Origin: CAZVIK01 sp964627045
GTDB lineage: Bacteria; Acidobacteriota; Terriglobia; Bryobacterales; Bryobacteraceae
Reading direction: 5' to 3'
Assembly: GCA_964627045.1 (NCBI GenBank)
Contig: CAZVIK010000050.1
Location: 1-22,016, forward strand
Length of the DNA stretch: 22,016 nucleotides
Below the pieces are notes generated by a model. It was given only the letters and a program-made list of their open reading frames with translations. It searched no databases and was not told where the DNA came from. Positions 9,401 to 16,706 of the stretch are shown here, piece by piece. Position 1 is the stretch's first letter, and the number at the start of each line of letters is the position of its first letter. The translations under genes and the position numbers were made by a program.

Positions 9401-10436
9401 ACTCGCACGCGTATGGGAGAAGGTGCTGGGCATCAGCCCCGTTCGGCGGGACGACAACTTCTTCGACCTGGGCGGGCATTCGCTGCTAGCGGTGCGGCTG
9501 TTTTCGGAGATCGAAAGGGTATTCGGAGCGGGACTGCCTCTGGCGACGCTATTTGGCGCGCCGACGGTAGAAGGGATTGCGTCGGTTCTCAGGCAACGCG
9601 AGTTAAAGGCAGGCTGGCGCGCTCTGGTGCCGATCCAGCCGAAGGGCTCTCGCATCCCCTTCTTCTGCGTCCACGCCAACGGCGGCAACGTGCTGTTCTA
9701 CCGTGAGTTGGCCGAAAGAATGGGACCGGATCAGCCCTTCTATGGACTGCAATCGCCGGGCCTGGATGGCCGCGGCGACATGCTGGCGACAGTGGAGGAG
9801 ATGGCGGAACATTACCTACGGGAACTCCGCGACGTGCAACCGTCGGGTCCCTACTACCTGGGCGGCTATTGCCTGGGCGCCTACGTGGCACTGGAGGTGG
9901 CCCGCCGGTTGGAGGCGGGAGGCGAAACCGCCGCGCTTGTGGTGTCCCTGGCGACCGACGGGCAGTGGCGCAAGGTGCGCGGCTTTCGTGAAGGGCTTGC
10001 CAATCACGTGTCCAGGATGTCGGCGATGCCCTGGAGCGCGCGGTTTGCCTACGTCGCCGAACGCGCGCGGTTCCGGTGGTTACGGCTGCGGCTCAGGGCT
10101 GGAAGCGCCGCCGGAGCCCTTTATCTGCGGCGCGGGCGACCCATGCCCCCGGGCGTCCGGGAGTTGTACATCTTCGAATCGAACTACCAGGCCAACCTGC
10201 GTTATCTGGCCCGGCCGATCCGCGGGCGGGTGGCTTTCTTCAAGGCGGAGGGGGCGCTCCACAGCGCGCCGGAGGAGTTTTGGGGCGAGGTGGCGGGCGG
10301 AGGCGTGGAGATGCACACCGTTCCAGGCCGCGACGAGGACATCTTCCGGGAGCCCAACGTACAGGTGCTTGCCGCGAAGTTGCGGGAGTGCCTGACCAAG
10401 GCGCAAGTGGTCGCGAGGGACACCGCGCTACCATAG
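6453..10436 (+). CDS. Single-module nonribosomal peptide synthetase (C-A-PCP-TE) with an aberrant thioesterase
   Basis: The 1327 residues carry four domains. The condensation domain (about 10-440) has an intact HHILLDG (143-149). The adenylation domain (about 465-960) has YTSGSTG (612-618), NAYGPTE (752-758), YRSGDLARW (843-851), the A8 motif at 861-880, and Lys953 in a divergent A10 motif (SGKIAWKS). The carrier domain (about 975-1048) has DLGGHS, with S1010 as the phosphopantetheine site. The thioesterase-like domain (about 1057-1312) has the fold signatures FFCVHANGGN and YYLGGYCLG, but its triad positions read C1140, A1167 and D1294 instead of Ser, Asp and His. The TTG start is supported because the next ATG (residue 21) falls inside the first core C motif (SPIQAGML). 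The product is unknown: probably an acylated or condensed single amino acid. A condensation domain with no upstream module implies a donor supplied in trans. rlmB begins 7 bp downstream. No MbtH or phosphopantetheinyl transferase gene is nearby. Confidence 0.95.
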   Translation: MAAQHPTNPGPYALSPIQAGMLYESVLAPDSGVNIQQLLISLPEELDVPAFEACWHRLFERHAVLRNRFAWAGLDAPVQDEDPSAELPFEVFDLRSSGSVEGEIERFVAQDRRRGFDLRRAPLSRIALFRTGDLKYEFLWTFHHILLDGRSTTDALKEAFDEYDATQRGDQFAPVQRPAYRSFIEWLDGRDVQSSAAYWKELLDGFPETTPLGMGRPVTREAGGPVDRGEAEARLPETLATALRAFAGRHGLTLNTLMQGAWAILLGACGRQDDVVFGATRACRRATVEASERILGTFINTLPVRARVSPDADLLHFLRALRAQAVAVRPHEHTPLVKVKEWSGLPAGSPLFESLLVFENHEPGEVLRALGGSWTGRKYRLMQQTSFPLSVGVYDGSRPLVLASYDRQRFDGSAIERMIGHFQTILEGIAAGQAATIGELPLIPERDRRQVVVEWNQATADVPAVTVQGMFEAFAAQQPEVPAAVFEGTSITYGELDRRANRIAAALVPLGVGPERAVGLCAERSLDMLAGIMGILKAGGAYVPLDPAYPPDRLRYMLEDSGARALVTQAAFTGRFPEARLPVVVMETLEPAWSSGRPPAAGGQGDLAYIIYTSGSTGWPKGVEIEHRMLTALLHSFRPFDLPGVRRIGTNIASYAFDSSVEEIFACLCFGGTVHILRPEVSMDGRRFARYIFDHGVNCVYVLPDALEAMAGEFLRRGGAGPLRCLITGLAPKRQRALQLLRDSAPELRILNAYGPTEVTYGATAYEFTQASDLDAEVPIGRPFPNYRTYIVDPALRPLPVGVAGELLIGGASVARGYRGQPALTREKFIPDVFSGNPDGRLYRSGDLARWLPDGNIEFLGRIDDQVKIRGYRIEPGEIEAALAGLPGVERAAVTARVSPAGDKRLVAYVVPLEAGKLTAEALRDGLSARLPAHMIPAAFHFLDALPLLVSGKIAWKSLPEPDWGVRAGKSSGAAPRDEVEARLARVWEKVLGISPVRRDDNFFDLGGHSLLAVRLFSEIERVFGAGLPLATLFGAPTVEGIASVLRQRELKAGWRALVPIQPKGSRIPFFCVHANGGNVLFYRELAERMGPDQPFYGLQSPGLDGRGDMLATVEEMAEHYLRELRDVQPSGPYYLGGYCLGAYVALEVARRLEAGGETAALVVSLATDGQWRKVRGFREGLANHVSRMSAMPWSARFAYVAERARFRWLRLRLRAGSAAGALYLRRGRPMPPGVRELYIFESNYQANLRYLARPIRGRVAFFKAEGALHSAPEEFWGEVAGGGVEMHTVPGRDEDIFREPNVQVLAAKLRECLTKAQVVARDTALP

Positions 10437-10443
10437 TGGCTGC

Positions 10444-11160
10444 GTGAGCATTCTGGCCGGTATTCATCCCGTGGTCGAGGCCCTTAAGTCGGGCCGTTCC
10501 ATCGACAGGGTCTTGGTGGCGCAAGGCGCCGGAGGGACACGTTTGCAGGAGGTCGTCGACCTGTGCCGCGCGGCCTCCGTCCCGGTGCGGTTCGAACCAC
10601 GTGGCGCGCTGGATCGTGCGGCCGGCGGGACGGCGCACCAGGGCGTGGTGGCCATCGGCGCGGCACACCGATACAGGGCGCTGGAGGATGTGATCGGGAA
10701 AGCGCAGATGCTGGTGATCCTCGACGGCGTGGAAGACCCGCATAACCTCGGCGCGATCGTGCGGACGGCGCACGCCGCGGGCGCCGATGCTGTGGTGATC
10801 CCCGAGAGGCGCGCCGCGGGACTGACCGATGTGGTCGCCAAGGCCTCGGCAGGCGCGCTGGAGCACTTGCCGGTGGTGCGTGCCGGCAACCTGAACCGCA
10901 CCCTGGAAATCCTGAAAGAACACGGTTATTGGACGGTCGGCCTGGACGAGCGGGGCGATCATTTCTACGACCGGATCGACTACCCGGAGCGCACGGCGCT
11001 CGTGCTCGGCGGCGAAGGCAAAGGATTGCATCACCAAGTCAAAAAGCACTGCGATTTTCTGGTGCGTATTCCCATGGCGGGGAAGATATCGTCGTTAAAT
11101 GTCTCGGTGGCCGCCGGCGTGGTGCTATTCGAGTGGCGGCGGCGGCGGCGGGCCGGATAG
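10444..11160 (+). CDS. rlmB: 23S rRNA (guanosine-2'-O-)methyltransferase RlmB, SpoU family
   Basis: This predicted SAM-dependent SPOUT enzyme methylates the 2'-OH of a guanosine in 23S rRNA (G2251 in E. coli). It has 238 residues against the usual 240-250. The N-terminal 75 residues form the substrate-binding L30e-like domain (GIHPVVEALKSG). The knotted catalytic domain has motif 1 (N101LGAIVRT, with R107), motif 2 (LGGEGKGL, 188-195) and motif 3 (IPMAGKISSLNVSVA, 209-223). The start is GTG at 10444, 7 bp after the NRPS stop. Other SpoU members (TrmH) are possible, but the N-terminal domain and motif spacing favour RlmB. The C-terminus ends in a run of arginines (WRRRRRAG). Confidence 0.92.
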   Translation: MSILAGIHPVVEALKSGRSIDRVLVAQGAGGTRLQEVVDLCRAASVPVRFEPRGALDRAAGGTAHQGVVAIGAAHRYRALEDVIGKAQMLVILDGVEDPHNLGAIVRTAHAAGADAVVIPERRAAGLTDVVAKASAGALEHLPVVRAGNLNRTLEILKEHGYWTVGLDERGDHFYDRIDYPERTALVLGGEGKGLHHQVKKHCDFLVRIPMAGKISSLNVSVAAGVVLFEWRRRRRAG

Positions 11161-11176
11161 TAGAATCGTATTTTCC

Positions 11177-12007
11177 ATGTATCACGTACTTTCGACACAC
11201 GTTATCGCCAACCACCGCTTGACCACGGTCTGGCTCGAGCGGATCTGGGAGTCGGGGATCCCGGCCGTGGAGATCTTCTGCGCCCGGCAGCACCTGGACT
11301 ACTCCAACCGCGCGCAGGTCACCGAACTGGGCCACTTTTTCCGGGACTCGGAACTGCAGCTGCATTCCGTGCACTCTCCCGTTTTCAGCGACGAGGTATG
11401 GGGACGCAGCGGCCCCAACGCCGTCGTCAACATCGCCGAGCCCGTGAAAGCCAAGCGTGTGCAGATGGTGGACGAGGTGAAGCGCGCGCTGGAGATCGCC
11501 GAGACGACGCCGTTCCGGTACCTGATTCAGCACTTGGGAGCTCCCTACGAGGAGTTCGACGAACGGCGGCTGGACGCGGCCTTCAACTCGCTGGAAGAGC
11601 TCAGTCTTTTTGCCGGGCAGCGGGGTGTGGAAGTCCTGTTGGAGAACATCCCCAACGGGTTTTCCAGCGCCGAACAGCTGGGGTACTTCCTGGAAGCGAC
11701 GCACCTGGATCTGGGCTACTGCTTCGATGTGGGGCACGCTCATCTGAAAGAAGGCATCGGCCCGGCCTTCGAGCGGATGAAGGACCGGATCCGCTCGACG
11801 CACGTGCACGACAACGACGGCCAGTCGGACCTGCACCTGCTGCCGTTCCTCGGCACAGGCGGCACTATCGATTGGAGCGAGACCATGCGGCTGTTGCGCT
11901 CGCGAGCCGATCAATACCCCCTTTTACTGGAGCTTCGCGAGAAGGACGACGAGCCCAGGCCGCTGGACGGCTTGCGGCGCATCTTCGAAAAACTGGAGGC
12001 CCTGTAG
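11177..12007 (+). CDS. Sugar phosphate isomerase/epimerase-like TIM barrel protein
   Basis: This 276-residue protein belongs to the xylose isomerase-like/AP endonuclease 2 superfamily. Residues placed to bind a divalent metal are E156 (LLEN), D184 and H187 (FDVGHAHL), H211 (HVHDND) and E252 (LLELRE), with H63 and H66 near the barrel entrance. Such proteins isomerise or epimerise sugars or their phosphates, and the substrate here cannot be told. An endonuclease IV role is less likely, because the protein lacks the full nine-residue zinc set as far as I can align it. The start is the ATG at 11177. The frame is open to 11099, but the extra residues (a run of six glycines) are the rlmB 3' end in another frame. 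The stop is immediately followed by the asnS ATG with no gap. Confidence 0.8.
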   Translation: MYHVLSTHVIANHRLTTVWLERIWESGIPAVEIFCARQHLDYSNRAQVTELGHFFRDSELQLHSVHSPVFSDEVWGRSGPNAVVNIAEPVKAKRVQMVDEVKRALEIAETTPFRYLIQHLGAPYEEFDERRLDAAFNSLEELSLFAGQRGVEVLLENIPNGFSSAEQLGYFLEATHLDLGYCFDVGHAHLKEGIGPAFERMKDRIRSTHVHDNDGQSDLHLLPFLGTGGTIDWSETMRLLRSRADQYPLLLELREKDDEPRPLDGLRRIFEKLEAL

Positions 12008-13324
12008 ATGAACCCCGAACCGCCGCGGATCACGATCAGCGAGGCCGGGCGCCATGTGGACCGGACCGTAAGGATTCCGGGGTGGCTGTACAACCTGCGG
12101 CGGTCCGGAAAGATCGCCTTCCCGATTCTCCGCGACGGCACGGGCCTGATGCAATGCGTGGCCGTCAAGAGCCAGTTGCCCGAGGCACTTTTCGAAACGA
12201 TCAAGGACCTCACGCAGGAAAGCTCGATTATCGCCACCGGCCGCCTGCGCGCCGAACCCCGTGCGCCGGGCGGTTACGAAATGGACGTGGAAAACCTGGA
12301 AGTGGTACAGCGCGTTCCGGAGAGTGAGCCGTATCCCATCACGCCAAAGGACCACGGGATCGACTTCCTGCTGGACCGGCGGCATCTATGGCTGCGCAGC
12401 CGCCGGCAGCACGCGATCCTGCGCGTGCGTCACGAGGTTGTGAAGGCTATCCGCGACTACTTCGACTCGAACGGCTTCACGCTGCTGGACACGCCCATCT
12501 TCACCCCCGCCGCCTGCGAAGGCACGACCACGCTGTTCGAAGTAAACTACTTCGACGACGAGAAGGTCTACCTGACGCAATCCGGCCAGCTTTACAACGA
12601 AGCCACCGCCATGGCGTTTGGCAAGGTCTACACTTTTGGCCCGACCTTCCGTGCCGAGCGATCCAAGACACGCCGGCACCTCACCGAGTTCTGGATGGTG
12701 GAGCCCGAGATGGCCTACGCGACGCTCGAAGACGTGAAGAACGTGGCCGAGGGCCTGATCGTGTACGTCGTGGGCCGGGTTTTGGAAAACCGGCGCGCCG
12801 AACTGGCGGTCCTGGAGCGCGACGTGAAGAAGCTGGAGGCGGTGGCGGCGCCGTTCCCGCGCATCAGCTACGACGATGCGGTGAAGGCGCTCCAGACCAA
12901 GGGCAGCGAGATCCGGTGGGGCGGCGATTTCGGCGGAACCGACGAAACGCTGATCGGCGAAGACTACGACCGGCCGGTGATGATCGACCGTTACCCGACC
13001 GCCATCAAGGCGTTTTACATGCAGCCGGCCGAAGACCGTCCCGAGGTAGCCCTCGGCGTAGATGTCATCGCGCCGGAGGGATACGGCGAACTGGTCGGCG
13101 GCGGCCAGCGCATCCACGACCTCGACCTCCTGTTGCGCCGCCTGGCGGAGCACAAGCTGCCGCCGGAAGCCTTCGACTGGTATCTGGATCTTCGGAAGTA
13201 CGGAAGCGTGCCGCACGCCGGGTTCGGGATGGGGCTGGAACGCTGCGTGGCGTGGATCTGCGGGCTGGAACACGTGCGCGAGACAATTCCCTTCCCGAGA
13301 ATGCTCTACCGGACGCGTCCGTAG
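12008..13324 (+). CDS. asnS: Asparaginyl-tRNA synthetase
   Basis: This class IIb aminoacyl-tRNA synthetase charges tRNA-Asn directly, so this organism need not rely only on the Asp-tRNA-Asn amidation route. Its 438 residues comprise an N-terminal OB-fold anticodon-binding domain (about 20-105) and a catalytic domain. The catalytic domain has RRHLWLRS (124-131), YLTQSGQLYNEA (188-199), motif 2 (FRAERSKTRRHLTEFWMVE, 214-232) and motif 3 (GFGMGLERCVAW, 405-416). The TRRHLTEFWMVE block is typical of AsnRS rather than AspRS, and no large AspRS insertion domain is present. The ATG directly abuts the stop of the preceding gene, suggesting coupled translation. Confidence 0.95.
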   Translation: MNPEPPRITISEAGRHVDRTVRIPGWLYNLRRSGKIAFPILRDGTGLMQCVAVKSQLPEALFETIKDLTQESSIIATGRLRAEPRAPGGYEMDVENLEVVQRVPESEPYPITPKDHGIDFLLDRRHLWLRSRRQHAILRVRHEVVKAIRDYFDSNGFTLLDTPIFTPAACEGTTTLFEVNYFDDEKVYLTQSGQLYNEATAMAFGKVYTFGPTFRAERSKTRRHLTEFWMVEPEMAYATLEDVKNVAEGLIVYVVGRVLENRRAELAVLERDVKKLEAVAAPFPRISYDDAVKALQTKGSEIRWGGDFGGTDETLIGEDYDRPVMIDRYPTAIKAFYMQPAEDRPEVALGVDVIAPEGYGELVGGGQRIHDLDLLLRRLAEHKLPPEAFDWYLDLRKYGSVPHAGFGMGLERCVAWICGLEHVRETIPFPRMLYRTRP

Positions 13325-13353
13325 GCGCGGCGGTGCCCCGGTAAGGCAGGACT

Positions 13354-14268
13354 ATGAGACAATCGCGCGTCGCCGTAGTGGGAGTGCCACTGGACCTTGG
13401 TGCCGGACGCCGGGGCGTGGACATGGGGCCCTCGGCGCTGCGCGTGGCCGGCCTGCACACGCGGCTCGCGGCGCTCGGCTACGAAGTGGAGGACCGCGGC
13501 AACTTGCCGGTGCGCCAGCCCGAGAGCCTGCCTTCGGGTTCGGCGCGCGCCCGCTACTTGCCGGAGATCGCGACGGCCTGCCGCCGGCTCGCGCGTGATG
13601 TGGAATCGGCCGCGGCGCTAGGAAGCGTCCCGCTGGTGTTGGGCGGCGATCATTCCGTAGCGGTGGGATCGGTCTCCGGCATGTCGCACCATTTCCGGCG
13701 GCGGGGTGAATCGCTGGGTCTCATCTGGATCGACGCGCACGCCGACATGAACACCCCGCAGACCAGCCCCAGCGGGAACGTACATGGGATGCCGCTGGCG
13801 GCGCTCACCGGGCAGGGTCCCCGCGAACTGGCGCGGCTTTTCGGCTTTGCCCCCAAGGTCCGGCCTTCGAACGTAGCCCTTGTGGGCGTGCGCGAAGTGG
13901 ACCAACTCGAGAAGCCGCACGTTAAACGCAGCGGCATCCGCGCCTTCACCATGCGCGACATCGACGAGCGCGGGCTGCGGGCCATAATGGAGGAGGCCAT
14001 CGGGATCGCGTCAAACGGGACGGCCGGCATCCACGTCTCACTGGACATGGACTCGGTGGACCCGCGGGAGGCGCCGGGCGTCGGAACTCCGGTGCGGGGC
14101 GGATTCACCTACCGGGAAGCGCACCTGTTGATGGAACTGCTGTGCGACGCGGGCCGGATGACCTCCATGGACGTAGTCGAGGTGAACCCGGTCATCGACG
14201 AGGCGAACCGCACCGCGCTGCTGGCGGTGGAACTGGTTAGCTCGGCGATGGGGAAGAGGATTCTGTGA
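13354..14268 (+). CDS. rocF: Arginase
   Basis: This enzyme hydrolyses L-arginine to ornithine and urea with a two-Mn centre. Its 304 residues are close to the usual 300. All six metal ligands known from arginase are present: H100 (GGDHS), D127, H129 and D131 (DAHADMN), and D231 and D233 (SLDMDSVDP). The substrate-loop residues N133 and SGNVHG (140-145, with H144), and EVNP (276-279), are also there. The SGNVHG loop and length favour arginase over agmatinase. The start is ATG at 13354, 29 bp after asnS. The stop overlaps the ddl GTG start by 4 bp. No urease or other arginine-degradation gene is in the window. Confidence 0.93.
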   Translation: MRQSRVAVVGVPLDLGAGRRGVDMGPSALRVAGLHTRLAALGYEVEDRGNLPVRQPESLPSGSARARYLPEIATACRRLARDVESAAALGSVPLVLGGDHSVAVGSVSGMSHHFRRRGESLGLIWIDAHADMNTPQTSPSGNVHGMPLAALTGQGPRELARLFGFAPKVRPSNVALVGVREVDQLEKPHVKRSGIRAFTMRDIDERGLRAIMEEAIGIASNGTAGIHVSLDMDSVDPREAPGVGTPVRGGFTYREAHLLMELLCDAGRMTSMDVVEVNPVIDEANRTALLAVELVSSAMGKRIL

Positions 14269-15242
14269 AGCGGCGCGTGGCGATCATTTACGGCGGACGG
14301 AGTGGGGAGCACGAAGTATCGGTGCGCTCGGCCGAGGCCATCATGGGCCGGATGGACCCGGCAAAGTACGAGATTGTGAAGTTCTTCATTGGCAAGGATG
14401 GGCGCTGGGAACCCCAGCACATCGTGCCGGAACCGGGAGCAAACCCCGGCATCGACGTCGTTTTCCCGGTGCTTCACGGCACCTTCGGGGAGGACGGCAC
14501 GATGCAGGGTCTTCTGGAACTGGCGGACTTGCCTTACGTGGGCGCGGGGGTACTCGGCTCGTCGCTCTCGATGGACAAGGACCTGATGAAACGCGTCTGC
14601 CGCGAGCGCGGGCTGCCGGTCGTTGATTGGGTGACCCTCCTTCGAACAGATCTCTCAGCGGACGAAGTCCTCGGAAGGCTGGCCCTGCCGGTGTTCGTGA
14701 AGCCCGCGAACCTGGGATCCTCAGTGGGGATTTCAAAGGCTTCGACACGGAAGGAACTGGAGGCCGCGCTGAGGCTGGCGGCCGAATTCGACCGTAAGAT
14801 CATCGTCGAGCGGGCAATCGTGGGGCGCGAGTTGGAATGCGCGGTGCTCGGCAATGAAACGCCCGAAGCCGCGCTACCCTGCGAAATTCAGCCCTCGCGC
14901 GAGTTCTACGACTACGAGGACAAGTACCTGCTTGACGCCGCGCGGTTCAAGCTGCCGGCGGAGCTTCCCGCCGCGGTGACCGAGGAGCTCCGGCGGCTGG
15001 CCGTGGAGTGCTACCGCGCCGTTCAGTGCGAGGGCTTGGCGCGGGTCGACTTCTTCTTGGAGGAGACAACCGGCCGGCTGTTCATCAACGAGATCAACAC
15101 AATCCCCGGCTTCACCTCCATCAGCATGTTCCCGCGCATGTGGGCCGCCGCGGGGCTGGAATTCGGGCGGCTCGTCGACCGGCTGATCGAACTGGCGCTG
15201 GAGCGCCACGCGGCCCGCCGGTCGATTCGCTACAGCAGGTGA
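14265..15242 (+). CDS. ddl: D-alanine--D-alanine ligase
   Basis: This cytosolic ATP-grasp enzyme joins two D-alanines for peptidoglycan precursors. It has 325 residues. Visible parts are GGRSGEHEVSV with E15 and H16 (10-20), HGTFGEDGTMQG (71-82), the ATP-binding K146 in KPANLGSS, and the metal ligands D262 (ARVDFF), E276 and N278 (NEINTIPGFT). The omega-loop FYDYEDKY (214-221) keeps Y215, K220 and Y221, the pattern of D-Ala-D-Ala rather than D-Ala-D-Lac (Van-type) ligases, so intrinsic vancomycin resistance is not suggested. The start is GTG at 14265, inside the rocF stop (GTGA), with GAGG 6 nt upstream. It is followed 3 bp later by the S41 protease. Confidence 0.94.
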   Translation: MKRRVAIIYGGRSGEHEVSVRSAEAIMGRMDPAKYEIVKFFIGKDGRWEPQHIVPEPGANPGIDVVFPVLHGTFGEDGTMQGLLELADLPYVGAGVLGSSLSMDKDLMKRVCRERGLPVVDWVTLLRTDLSADEVLGRLALPVFVKPANLGSSVGISKASTRKELEAALRLAAEFDRKIIVERAIVGRELECAVLGNETPEAALPCEIQPSREFYDYEDKYLLDAARFKLPAELPAAVTEELRRLAVECYRAVQCEGLARVDFFLEETTGRLFINEINTIPGFTSISMFPRMWAAAGLEFGRLVDRLIELALERHAARRSIRYSR

Positions 15243-15245
15243 TCC

Positions 15246-16706
15246 ATGCGGCGGCTGCTCCCAGGATGGTTGGCCCTGGCGGCTCTGGCCTACGGGCAGG
15301 AACTGGAGACCGCCGTGCGCGGCTTCGCCGAGGTCTATGCCGCGCTTGAACGGGAGGCGGCCGAACCGGTCGATGCCACGGCGGCGATCTACGGCGGGGC
15401 GATCCCGGCCATGTTGCGGCCGCTGGACCCGCATTCGGTGTTCCTCGATCCGGACCAGTTCGAACAACTCACCAAATTGCAGGAATCCGTCAGCAAGGGT
15501 TTCGGCACGGTGGTGAGCGTACAACCGGGCGGCGTAACGGTGTTGCAGGCCCTGGAGGGGACGCCCTCGGCCAGGGCCGGGCTGATGCCGGGCGACCAGA
15601 TCATCGCGATAAACCAGATTCCCTTGAACCGGTTGAGCATGGACCAAGTTGTCGGACTGATGACCGAATCCCGGCGGCGACAAGCCACGCTCCACGTGCG
15701 GCGGGCGGGGACGGCGCGAACCTTGGAGTTCGTCATGACTCCAGAGGACCTCCAGACTCCCAGCGTTGAGCGCGCCTTTTTCGTCCGTCCAGGCGTGGGC
15801 TACGTCCGGATATCGAGTTTCGACGCCCAAACCGCGGCGGATTTGAAGAAAGCGATCGAGACGCTGGGCGGTCAATCGATGAAAGGTCTGATCCTCGACC
15901 TGCGGAATAACCCGGGCGGGCTGCTGCCCGCGGCATTGGAGATCGCCTCGTTCTTTTTGGAGCCGGGGCAGACGCTGGTGAGCGTCCGGGGCCGCGCCAT
16001 CCGCGCCTCCGAGCAACACGTGCCCGACGGCTCCGTGCCCTATCGCTTTCCGGTGGCCGTGTTGATGAACGAGAAGAGCGCCAGCGCTTCCGAGATCGTC
16101 GCCGGCGCGTTGCAGGACCATGATCGCGCCACGATCCTGGGCTCGCCGAGCTACGGTAAGGGCCTGGTAGAGACGGTGTTTCCGCTCTCCGACGGCGCAG
16201 GACTGGCGCTGACCACGGCGTTCTATTACACCCCCAGCGGACGTTCTATTCAACGCCCCCTGGCGAGCGGACAATTGAGCCCCACAGCGCCCGGTGTGGC
16301 TGAGACCGAACGGATGTTCCAGACCGCCTCCGGCCGGCTCGTAGTGGGAGGCGGCGGCATCCAGCCGGACCATCCAGTTCTGGAAAAGCCCCCGACGCGG
16401 TTGCAGGTGTTTCTGGAGGCCAACGGGGCGTTTCAGGCTTTCGCCACCGACTTCCTGCGCAGGAGTCCGCGCGTCCGCGAAGACTTCGATGTCACCCCAC
16501 AGACGCTCGACGAGTTCCAGGCCTTCGTCGCCGAGCGGCAGGTGTTACCGGCACCGGGCGAGTGGTCGCCGCTGCGCGACTGGCTTTCCAACCGGCTGAA
16601 GACCGAGATCTTCAACCAGGCTCTCGGAGTGGAAAAGGGCGATGAGGTCGAAGCTCAGCGCGACGAGGTCATCCTGGCGGCGATCCGGGAACTGGGGGCA
16701 GACTAA
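15246..16706 (+). CDS. Secreted S41-family C-terminal processing peptidase (Ctp/Prc type)
   Basis: This periplasmic serine protease trims or degrades proteins from their C-termini. Its 486 residues start with a signal peptide (MRRLLPGWLALAALAYGQ). A PDZ domain (about 83-155, including LMPGDQIIAINQ) binds substrate tails. The S41 domain (about 182-335) has GYVRISSF, LDLRNNPGG (217-225), the nucleophile S280 in EKSASASE and the general base K305 in GSPSYGKG. The 25-residue Ser-Lys spacing matches the D1 processing protease. A C-terminal helical region (about 385-486) follows. The ATG lies 3 bp after ddl, so peptidoglycan synthesis and envelope proteolysis share a transcript here. The stop overlaps that of the convergent DedA gene by 4 bp. 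Confidence 0.92.
   Translation: MRRLLPGWLALAALAYGQELETAVRGFAEVYAALEREAAEPVDATAAIYGGAIPAMLRPLDPHSVFLDPDQFEQLTKLQESVSKGFGTVVSVQPGGVTVLQALEGTPSARAGLMPGDQIIAINQIPLNRLSMDQVVGLMTESRRRQATLHVRRAGTARTLEFVMTPEDLQTPSVERAFFVRPGVGYVRISSFDAQTAADLKKAIETLGGQSMKGLILDLRNNPGGLLPAALEIASFFLEPGQTLVSVRGRAIRASEQHVPDGSVPYRFPVAVLMNEKSASASEIVAGALQDHDRATILGSPSYGKGLVETVFPLSDGAGLALTTAFYYTPSGRSIQRPLASGQLSPTAPGVAETERMFQTASGRLVVGGGGIQPDHPVLEKPPTRLQVFLEANGAFQAFATDFLRRSPRVREDFDVTPQTLDEFQAFVAERQVLPAPGEWSPLRDWLSNRLKTEIFNQALGVEKGDEVEAQRDEVILAAIRELGAD

Noticed and set aside
7497..9479. 660-residue frame antisense to the NRPS adenylation domain
   Set aside because: No recognisable domain or start signal is present, and the plus strand carries every A-domain core motif in order.
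11099..11176. Longer N-terminus for the sugar isomerase-like gene
   Set aside because: The added residues are a poly-Gly stretch produced by the rlmB 3' end read out of frame. The ATG at 11177 begins the expected barrel strand.
14874..16373. 499-residue frame antisense to ddl and the S41 protease
   Set aside because: It spans two well-supported genes, has shadow-like composition, and shows no Shine-Dalgarno site or family motif.
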